Below, piece after piece: positions 1-5,231 of a stretch of DNA of 6,142 nucleotides. Location: positions 1 through 6,142 of the forward strand of contig JAJCYK010000063.1 in assembly GCA_029262935.1 (NCBI GenBank), written 5' to 3'. The notes under the pieces are model-generated. The model had not been told where the DNA came from, searched no databases, and saw only the letters and a program-made list of their open reading frames with translations. Position 1 is the stretch's first letter; each line of letters starts with the position of its first letter. The position numbers and the translations under genes are program-made. Source of the stretch: Cytophagales bacterium. GTDB lineage: Bacteria > Bacteroidota > Bacteroidia > Cytophagales > Cyclobacteriaceae.

Positions 1-581
1 CTAAGAAAAAATTACTGTTCGATCCAGGCACTGAATTTAAGTACAGCAATATGGCTTATGACCTCTTGGGGTATTTAATTGAATACCTTAGTGAAATGCC
101 CTTTGCGGACTATTTAAAGACACAGATCCTAATTCCTGCGAATATGCCTACGGCAGATTTTGATTTTTCGCGATTACCCACCGAATTAAAAGTTACACCA
201 TATACTAAAAGCAGCGCATCTCTTCAACCTCGGAAAAATTATCCCTACAATCCGGCTCATGCTCCCAGTAGTACCCTCAACGCCAATGTTCGTGAACTGT
301 TGAACTGAACTCAAAGCCTGACCGAGTCAAATTCCAGTTTATTCAATGAAATGACGTCCCCTTCAGAAATTTCCACCAGAATGGGACTAGGTTGGTTTTT
401 AGGTAATCTAAATGGGACACCCACGGTATTTCACTACGGTGGAGATCGCGGGTTTAGAAGTTATTTGTTAGTAATACCTGAGAAGAACTTATCCATGGTG
501 GTATTGGGTAATTCCGATCATGGAGAAGACTTTCGACAAGAGATCCTGCATGGTATATTCGAGTTACTCACCGACAAGTAA
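1..581 (+). pseudogene. Serine hydrolase, beta-lactamase class C/PBP-like, 5'-truncated by window and interrupted by in-frame TGA
   Basis: Reading from base 3, the frame gives an FDPGTEFKYSN segment, where YSN (bases 42-50) is the Tyr-x-Asn second catalytic motif of the class C beta-lactamase/esterase fold. The N-terminal SxxK motif lies outside the window. The frame continues to a TGA at 306-308. It then resumes without any shift through a GLGWF segment and HYGG (bases 432-443, the third, KTG-equivalent motif), followed by a typical GFRSYLLVIPEKNLSMVVLGN ending and a TAA at 579-581. The family match is therefore continuous across the stop. The TGA follows ...VRELLN, where relatives often carry Trp, so a TGG-to-TGA change is likely. 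Family members are usually exported hydrolases acting on beta-lactams, peptides or esters; the substrate here is unknown. It lies 52 bases before the AraC-type gene on the same strand. A sequencing error is the main alternative to a true pseudogene. Confidence 0.85.
306..308 (+). other. Premature in-frame TGA stop in the serine hydrolase
   Basis: The codon is TGA in the same frame as homologous sequence on both sides, with no insertion or deletion needed to restore the frame. TGA is a real stop in this genome, since the Dabb gene ends with TGA, and Trp is written TGG elsewhere. A recoded genetic code is therefore not the explanation. A single G-to-A substitution in a Trp codon is the simplest account. 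Confidence 0.8.
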
Positions 582-633
582 TGACAAGAATCATCATACA
601 GCATTTAAGCGGATATCATTAACTTAGTCACTT

Positions 634-1605
634 ATGGATGCCAGAATAAGATCCGTACTTGATTTTATTGAAGCCAACCTTCATAGGTCATTGAAGCTAA
701 AAGAATTGTCTCAAACGGCTTGTATGAGCGATTCGCAGTTTCACAGACTTTTCAAATCCAATACCCAGCAAACACCTTTTAAGTTTATTGAGGCGTTAAA
801 AATGGCCAAGGCCTATCAAATGTTGGTGCATGAAAGCGCCCTGGTCCATGAAGTAACCTGTGCTATTGGCTATAATGATTATGAAACATTCTCCAGGGCT
901 TTTAAAAAGCATCATCATTTAGCTCCGGACGATCTAAAGGCTTTAGCCAGACACGTGGAGGAAAGTGACGCTAAGGTGGAAGACCTGGTAATCGTGGGTT
1001 GGGATAATGAAAAGAATGAGGGAGAGATTGTATTAAAACTACAGCAATTAATCGAGGAGCATAATCTGACACCCCAAGATCTAGAACAAATTAAAGCATA
1101 CGAAGTTCGCCACGATACTAGCGAAGCTACCTCGGGTCATGATTTAGTTAAAAACAAATACAGAGTAGTGGATGATCAACAATTATGGCAACGTCTAATA
1201 AAACAAATCTCCATCATGAACATTAACAAAGTCTATCACTCGAAATACTCTCCCGAAGAGTTGTTTAAAGCCTGGGTGTCTCCAAACATGACTATTCCTC
1301 CCGTGGTGAAAATTGAAGTAAACCCAGTAATTAATGGGCATTTAATTCTTCATACCAAGTCCCCGGAATTTGAATCTACCATGACGGGTGCATTTTTAGA
1401 AATTGAATTAAATCGATTCTTGAAATATACCTGGAACTGGTCTGGAAGTGAAGAACATACAATAATTGAAGTTTCGTTTTTGGCTACACCAGAAGGAACG
1501 GATATCCACATCAAGCACCGTGATTTTCAAAGTGAAGAAAGCCGAACAATGCACGATTCCGGCTGGGATCATTACGTTACTGAGCTACAAAAAAAGATGG
1601 GTTAA
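634..1605 (+). CDS. AraC-family transcriptional regulator with C-terminal AHSA1/SRPBCC-like domain
   Basis: The 323-residue protein starts directly with an AraC-type DNA-binding domain (about residues 5-105). Its first helix-turn-helix lies near residues 20-42 (LKELSQTACMSDSQFHRLFK). The second, near 69-102, contains the family signature IGYNDYETFSRAFKKHHHLAPDD. A mostly helical, charged linker of unknown type spans about 106-195. Residues about 200-322 resemble the AHSA1/SRPBCC fold: YSPEELFKAWVSP at the start, MTGAFLEIELNRFLKYTWNW in the middle, and a TDIHIKHRDF...GWDHYVTELQKK ending. SRPBCC folds hold hydrophobic ligands, so ligand sensing by this domain is plausible but inferred. Most AraC proteins carry the sensor before the DNA-binding domain; here the order is reversed. 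ATG 634 is chosen because an in-frame TAG lies just upstream at 625-627. The target genes are unknown; the adjacent hydrolase is a candidate. Confidence 0.88.
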   Translation: MDARIRSVLDFIEANLHRSLKLKELSQTACMSDSQFHRLFKSNTQQTPFKFIEALKMAKAYQMLVHESALVHEVTCAIGYNDYETFSRAFKKHHHLAPDDLKALARHVEESDAKVEDLVIVGWDNEKNEGEIVLKLQQLIEEHNLTPQDLEQIKAYEVRHDTSEATSGHDLVKNKYRVVDDQQLWQRLIKQISIMNINKVYHSKYSPEELFKAWVSPNMTIPPVVKIEVNPVINGHLILHTKSPEFESTMTGAFLEIELNRFLKYTWNWSGSEEHTIIEVSFLATPEGTDIHIKHRDFQSEESRTMHDSGWDHYVTELQKKMG

Positions 1606-1632
1606 CTGGTGCTAACCTATGATACTACTATT

Positions 1633-1648
1633 CCTTTGAAATCAAAGG
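1633..1648. terminator. Small hairpin in the convergent junction, possible weak bidirectional terminator
   Basis: CCTTTGA (1633-1639) is the exact reverse complement of TCAAAGG (1642-1648). This gives a 6-7 bp stem with a 2-4 base loop between the ends of the AraC-type gene and the Dabb gene. Outer arms CTGGT (1606-1610) and ACCAG (1657-1661) are also complementary and could enclose it. No T-run follows on either strand, so this is not a textbook intrinsic terminator. Its position between two converging stop codons is the main support. Confidence 0.4.
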
Positions 1649-1668
1649 TTCGTATTACCAGCTGCGCA

Positions 1669-2100
1669 TCACTTGGCCCAATAATCTACTACTAGCACCT
1701 TATCCAAATGAGGTCCCAATAGTTCGACGAATGCTTGGTGTTGGGGATGGGGAGCATAGACACTGTCTCGATCTTGTTCTGAACTAAATGAAACCATATA
1801 GCAGTGTGTAAAACCTTGATCCAAGTCTTCTGGGCTATCGTTCAGCCCCCATTCAAAATCTTTAATTACTTCGATAGTATTGGGCAAATCCAGAAAGGCT
1901 TGATTAATTAACTCCACTTCTGTTGCCGGCGCGTCATCTTTAAACTTAAAAAGCACTACATGTCGCAAGACATCTTCCGAGACTTCTGAGACCTCTTCAA
2001 CTGCTACTGGCTTATCCTCCTCCGCAGCTTCTATGGTCTTTTGGCATCCAAACAAGACACTGATATACAATACGGTAAGTAATAAAGTAATTCGATTCAT
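1669..2100 (-). CDS. Dabb-domain (stress-responsive A/B barrel) lipoprotein
   Basis: The 143-residue protein opens with a short basic, hydrophobic signal peptide and a VLFGC lipobox (Cys19), predicting a lipid-anchored, exported protein. An acidic, low-complexity spacer (residues about 25-43, rich in E and V) follows. Residues about 45-141 form a Dabb domain: LRHVVLFKFKDDA as the first strand, then DFEWGLNDSPED, GFTHCYMVSFSS, the DRDSVYAPHPQHQAF segment, and VLVVDYW at the end. Dabb proteins are small ferredoxin-like dimeric barrels. Relatives include plant stress proteins and some polyketide-processing enzymes, but the bacterial lipoprotein forms have no assigned reaction. The gene is the last in the minus-strand series, 127 bases after the hydrolase stop, and that spacer carries palindromes. 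It could be a tail of the operon or have its own promoter. Confidence 0.88.
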   Translation of the reverse strand: MNRITLLLTVLYISVLFGCQKTIEAAEEDKPVAVEEVSEVSEDVLRHVVLFKFKDDAPATEVELINQAFLDLPNTIEVIKDFEWGLNDSPEDLDQGFTHCYMVSFSSEQDRDSVYAPHPQHQAFVELLGPHLDKVLVVDYWAK

Positions 2101-2111
2101 CTTTTGATTTC

Positions 2112-2123
2112 ATTAATATTAAT
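2112..2123. repeat. 12-base perfect palindrome ATTAATATTAAT just upstream of the Dabb gene
   Basis: The sequence reads the same on both strands and sits 12 bases before the Dabb start codon, in its 5' leader. It is all A/T, so chance occurrence in this AT-rich spacer is quite possible. It could affect mRNA folding near the start or bind a regulator, but nothing shows this directly. Confidence 0.35.
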
Positions 2124-2149
2124 TTCCAATATATAAAATCTATCACCCA

Positions 2150-2186
2150 TTACTTTCATCTCATTAAATTAATGATACGAAAGTAA
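2150..2186. promoter_or_regulatory. 37-base imperfect palindrome, candidate operator or transcript-end hairpin
   Basis: The outer arms TTACTTTC (2150-2157) and GAAAGTAA (2179-2186) are exact reverse complements. The inner arms TCATTAA (2161-2167) and TTAATGA (2169-2175) are also exact, around a single central A. Between them is a three-base step with one pair and two mismatches. Altogether 16 of 18 arm positions pair. The element lies 50-86 bases upstream of the Dabb start and 42-78 bases past the hydrolase stop, on the strand both genes use. No T-run follows, which argues against an intrinsic terminator and fits an operator or an mRNA-stabilising hairpin. The binding protein, if any, is unknown. 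Confidence 0.5.
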
Positions 2187-2227
2187 AATCCAGAACTCGA
2201 AATGCCCGTTGGCACCAATTAAGGGTG

Positions 2228-3649
2228 CTACCTCCAGCGAATATTTCTTTCTTTTTGAGCACAAGATGTGTTTAGTTTTCGGTTAGGGTCATTCAGGAAA
2301 CTTTTGGCTAAGTCAAAAAAGCAGCTGTTGAAAGGCGCATGGCCTTCATTGGTGAAAGTTATCAGCTGACTATTCCTTAAGTATTTTGCGGCTTGTTCGG
2401 CATTAGCAGGGGGCGTAACTGGATCAAAAGTACCGCTTACTAGCAAGGTTGGGATATCAGATGCTACAGCCTCTAGATACGTATAGCAAGAAGCGTTTGC
2501 ATTCCAGGTTTCATATATCAGAGGATCCGTAGAGAATACTCCAATCCCCAATTGATATTGCGGGTTTTTTGCCAAATCCGCTTGCAACTTCTGTTTGTTA
2601 TCATATACACCTTCATCACAAGTCATAACAGACCAATAGGTAGCTAGGTTTATTAACTGCATTCTTTTATTTAAATCAGCAGAAGCCTGCTTCAGCACAT
2701 TTTGATCTCTATCTTTTAAGGCCCTTATCAAAAAAGGTACGGTGGCAATTGAGTTACGCGTATACAATCTTTGATGAATGAACAACAGCATGTCTTGGGC
2801 ATTCAATGTAAAAGGTTTGTCCTTCCAATTAATTCTAATGGGGTTTCCTTTTAATTCAGCAAACGTATCTAAAAACTCTTGTTTTAAATCAGGGTAACGC
2901 TCACGGCAATCCGGGTCTTGCGCACATTGGGAAAATACCTTTTGTAACGATTGATTAAAATTGCTTATTAAGTCATCATACATCCGTATTTGCGGAGGAA
3001 ATATACCGACCAAAGTTGCTGATCGTATCGAATTTGGAAATAAGTCCATATAAAGCAAGCCCAGTCTGCTGCCATAAGAGCCTCCAAATATATTCCATTG
3101 ATCATATCCCAAGTGCTCTCTCAGGTCTTCCAAGTCATAGACATTTTCTTGAGAATTATATCCATTTAAGTCAATATCCTGCTCTTGGACGTCTTGTTGA
3201 CAAATCTTCAAGAATTTTTCAAGCGCCTGATACTCCTGCTCTGGCTGAATATCCATGGCCAGCACTTCCATTAGGTTCGACATAAGGTCTGGACATAAGG
3301 CTTGCGAATAGCCCGTGCCCCGGGGATCGAACAAAACAAAGTCGCGATCTTCATCCAGTTGAAGGTTACTATAGGCATCGGCCAAGGGCAAAACTACTCC
3401 CCCAGGCCCTCCTTGTAAAAAAACTACGGGGTCTGATTTGGGCTGACTGCTCTTTGACTTTATAACCAGATAGGCCAATTGAATCTTTTTTGAATTTGGG
3501 TTTTGACGATTTTCTGGAACGGTTAATAGACCACATCGGTCTCCTACAGCATGTTTACTATAAGGAAAGGCACAATTATGTACATCTTGGGATTGACAAG
3601 CAGTAGTAGAAATGAGACCGCATATAATGAAATAAAGAATAGCTTTCAT
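2228..3649 (-). CDS. Alpha/beta hydrolase lipoprotein, TAP-like (S33 tripeptidyl/proline aminopeptidase type)
   Basis: The 473-residue protein begins with a signal peptide ending in a lipobox-like STTAC (Cys18), so it is probably lipid-anchored outside the cytoplasm. The alpha/beta-hydrolase core shows the oxyanion-loop motif LQGGPGG (residues 78-84), the DPRGTGYS strand-turn (108-115) and the nucleophile elbow GGSYG (Ser191). A helical cap lies near 220-340. The C-terminal TAP-like region carries the likely acid in SGTFDP (Asp409) and the likely base in EGH (His437). All three catalytic residues are present. About ten cysteines follow the signal peptide, including paired positions 242/248, as expected for disulfides in an exported protein. 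The family releases short peptides or single residues from peptide N-termini; the substrate here is unassigned. It starts 39 bases after the dipeptidase stop and may share its transcript, which would link external peptide trimming to internal dipeptide cleavage. Confidence 0.9.
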   Translation of the reverse strand: MKAILYFIICGLISTTACQSQDVHNCAFPYSKHAVGDRCGLLTVPENRQNPNSKKIQLAYLVIKSKSSQPKSDPVVFLQGGPGGVVLPLADAYSNLQLDEDRDFVLFDPRGTGYSQALCPDLMSNLMEVLAMDIQPEQEYQALEKFLKICQQDVQEQDIDLNGYNSQENVYDLEDLREHLGYDQWNIFGGSYGSRLGLLYMDLFPNSIRSATLVGIFPPQIRMYDDLISNFNQSLQKVFSQCAQDPDCRERYPDLKQEFLDTFAELKGNPIRINWKDKPFTLNAQDMLLFIHQRLYTRNSIATVPFLIRALKDRDQNVLKQASADLNKRMQLINLATYWSVMTCDEGVYDNKQKLQADLAKNPQYQLGIGVFSTDPLIYETWNANASCYTYLEAVASDIPTLLVSGTFDPVTPPANAEQAAKYLRNSQLITFTNEGHAPFNSCFFDLAKSFLNDPNRKLNTSCAQKERNIRWR

Positions 3650-3688
3650 AAAATTAAAATAGAATCACCTGAGCAATCTACAGTGTAC

Positions 3689-4765
3689 TTAAGTCCATAC
3701 ATTTCTTAAAAAACGCATCCAGTTCCCAGAGAGGATATTTTCAATGTCTTGATCCTGATAGCCTTTTTGCTTTAAGATCTCAGCGATTTTCTGTAGATCA
3801 GCAATGGTATCAACATCTCTGGGGGATTGCTCCCTACCAAAGGCCCCGTCCAAATCAGATCCTATTCCAGCATACAGTGAGTTGCCAGCCAATTGACAAA
3901 CGTGATCAATATGCTTTACCACATCCTGTAACGAGACATTTTCACCCTCCGGAGTAGATGCTCCCCGAGTCCAATGCGGGGATAACATCCAAGCGTCAAA
4001 GGCCGTACCAATTACTGCTCCTCTTTCGATTAATGCTTTTAGTTGGTCGTCTGAAAATTGACGATGATCGGGTACCAAGGCTCTACAATTACTATGGCTT
4101 GCCCACACAGCGCCCTTAAAATGCGTTAGCGATTCCCAAAAGCTTTCATCACAAAGATGCGTCGCATCCAGAATAATGTTTAATGCATGCATCTTATCCA
4201 ACAGTTCCTTGCCTAAGGGTCCAATTCCTCCAGTAGCGTCTGTTCCTTGAGCATAAGTACCGGGGCCGTAATGCGCGGGACCAATAGCTCTTAACCCATT
4301 GCTATACGCTTGCTCCAAATGATCGAAACTTACTATAGAATCCGCACCTTCCAAACTTAACACATAACCGATAGGAGTTTGTTGCGCATCTTGACTCCAT
4401 TGATTTAAATGGTCCTCCAGGGTTTCTTTATCGTTTACCTGTCTCATCTTACCATCGTACTCCATAGCTTGATACCAGGCCAATTGACCTTGAGTTTGAG
4501 CCCAAGCCTGATGCGGCGAATTCCAACTGGCACCAGGAAGCTTATTGTTTTTTTTTGTAAAACGCGCAATTTGTGTTGCTACTACCAAACCCATATTTCC
4601 ATTACGCAAGCTGTCCAGACTCACTGTACCATTTCCACGGTCGGGTTTATCTTTCATCTCAGCTTCCCAGGCTCTAATCTCCGCTACCGTCCATCGTAAG
4701 TCTCGATTCCATTCCAAGGCATTCATGGCTAGGTCCAAGTGTCCATCGACAATAAATCGCTCCAT
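3689..4765 (-). CDS. M19-family (renal/membrane dipeptidase type) metallopeptidase
   Basis: The 358-residue protein matches the M19 dipeptidase TIM-barrel along its whole length. Visible metal and substrate residues are DGHLDLA at the N-terminus (His9, Asp11), LSLEGAD (Glu139, the bridging metal ligand), DATHLCDESF (His203), ASHSNCRAL (His224), a following HRQFSD segment (Arg235), and GIGSDLDGAFG near residue 304. No signal peptide is present and the first metal motif begins at residue 9, so the enzyme is probably cytoplasmic despite the family's 'membrane dipeptidase' name. M19 enzymes use two zinc ions to hydrolyse dipeptides, tolerating a D-residue at the C-terminal position, and some members act on other amides. 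The gene begins 5 bases after the RidA stop, indicating an operon. No strong ribosome-binding site is seen. A run of nine A on the coding strand (4548-4556) could be slippage-prone. Confidence 0.93.
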   Translation of the reverse strand: MERFIVDGHLDLAMNALEWNRDLRWTVAEIRAWEAEMKDKPDRGNGTVSLDSLRNGNMGLVVATQIARFTKKNNKLPGASWNSPHQAWAQTQGQLAWYQAMEYDGKMRQVNDKETLEDHLNQWSQDAQQTPIGYVLSLEGADSIVSFDHLEQAYSNGLRAIGPAHYGPGTYAQGTDATGGIGPLGKELLDKMHALNIILDATHLCDESFWESLTHFKGAVWASHSNCRALVPDHRQFSDDQLKALIERGAVIGTAFDAWMLSPHWTRGASTPEGENVSLQDVVKHIDHVCQLAGNSLYAGIGSDLDGAFGREQSPRDVDTIADLQKIAEILKQKGYQDQDIENILSGNWMRFLRNVWT

Positions 4766-4770
4766 GATTC

Positions 4771-5229
4771 TTAGTAAATTTGAAAGATAGCCTCTATCTC
4801 TACTGCTATATTCCCTGGCAATATCATGCCCACAGCACTACGAGCTCCTTTGCCAAGGTCGTCACCCAGCAGTTCTACCCAAAGATCACTAAAGCCGTTA
4901 ATGACTTGAGGTTGTTGGTGAAAGTCTATAACGCTATTGACCATTCCTAGTGTCTTTACCAAACGTTTTATTTTGCCCAAATCTTTTATTTGATCTTGTA
5001 AAGTGGCCAACATGGTTAACCCCACCTGTCTTGCCGCTTGGTACCCCTCGTCCACGTTAAGATCCTTACCTAATTTACCCATGATCAGACTACCGTCCTC
5101 AAGTAAGGGACCTTGGCCTGACACATACAGCATATTGTCAACGATTAACACCGGTTGGTATACGCCCCCCAATGGCGGCGGCGGCGGTAGTTGTAAATTG
5201 AGTTTTTGAATTTGTTCTGTTAGATTCAT
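4771..5229 (-). CDS. RidA/YjgF/YER057c/UK114-family protein
   Basis: The 152-residue protein belongs to the Rid superfamily, in the longer (about 150-residue) branch rather than the 128-residue classical RidA. It shows an N-terminal LPPPPPLGGVY segment, the MLYVSGQGPLLEDG strand, a central helix beginning EGYQAARQVGLTML, and the diagnostic ARSAVGMILPGNIAVEIEAIF ending. Arg130 is in the place of the catalytic arginine that binds the substrate carboxylate in RidA, and Glu144 corresponds to its conserved glutamate. Classical RidA forms a trimer and hydrolyses enamine/imine products of PLP enzymes to keto acids; deaminase activity is plausible here but not proven for this branch. It lies 2 bases after the permease stop and 5 bases before the dipeptidase start, so translational coupling within one operon is likely. 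ATG 5229 gives a normal family N-terminus. Confidence 0.92.
   Translation of the reverse strand: MNLTEQIQKLNLQLPPPPPLGGVYQPVLIVDNMLYVSGQGPLLEDGSLIMGKLGKDLNVDEGYQAARQVGLTMLATLQDQIKDLGKIKRLVKTLGMVNSVIDFHQQPQVINGFSDLWVELLGDDLGKGARSAVGMILPGNIAVEIEAIFQIY
5174..5187. repeat. GGC trinucleotide repeat (4 2/3 units) inside the RidA-family gene
   Basis: The plus strand reads GGC four times plus GG. On the coding strand this makes four CCG codons followed by CCA, giving five prolines at residues 15-19. Length changes here would add or remove prolines without shifting the frame. A nearby six-base C run (5165-5170) is a separate homopolymer in the same gene. Confidence 0.6.
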
Positions 5230-5231
5230 TT

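Noticed and set aside
306..308. Recoding of TGA as Trp or selenocysteine
   Set aside because: TGA ends the Dabb gene, Trp is written TGG throughout, and no selenocysteine context is expected in this family.
351..581. Separate small gene starting at ATG 351
   Set aside because: It is the in-frame continuation of the interrupted serine hydrolase, lacks a family-like start and carries only its last catalytic motif.
2101..2227. Bacteroidota-type promoter (TTTG and TAnnTTTG boxes) for the Dabb gene
   Set aside because: Only partial matches such as TACTTTCG and TATATTGG are present and no correctly spaced upstream box was found.
3016..3285. Plus-strand open frame of 89 codons
   Set aside because: It lies fully inside the well-supported hydrolase gene on the other strand and its translation shows no recognisable domain.
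3679..3687. TACAGTGTA short palindrome upstream of the hydrolase gene
   Set aside because: Only four paired bases per arm, too short to separate from chance in a 39-base spacer.
4409..4790. Two overlapping plus-strand open frames over the dipeptidase gene
   Set aside because: Both are antisense to conserved M19 sequence, overlap each other and look like random translation.
5003..5209. Plus-strand open frame with a glycine run
   Set aside because: The glycines are the antisense reading of the proline codon repeat in the RidA-family gene; no independent coding signal.
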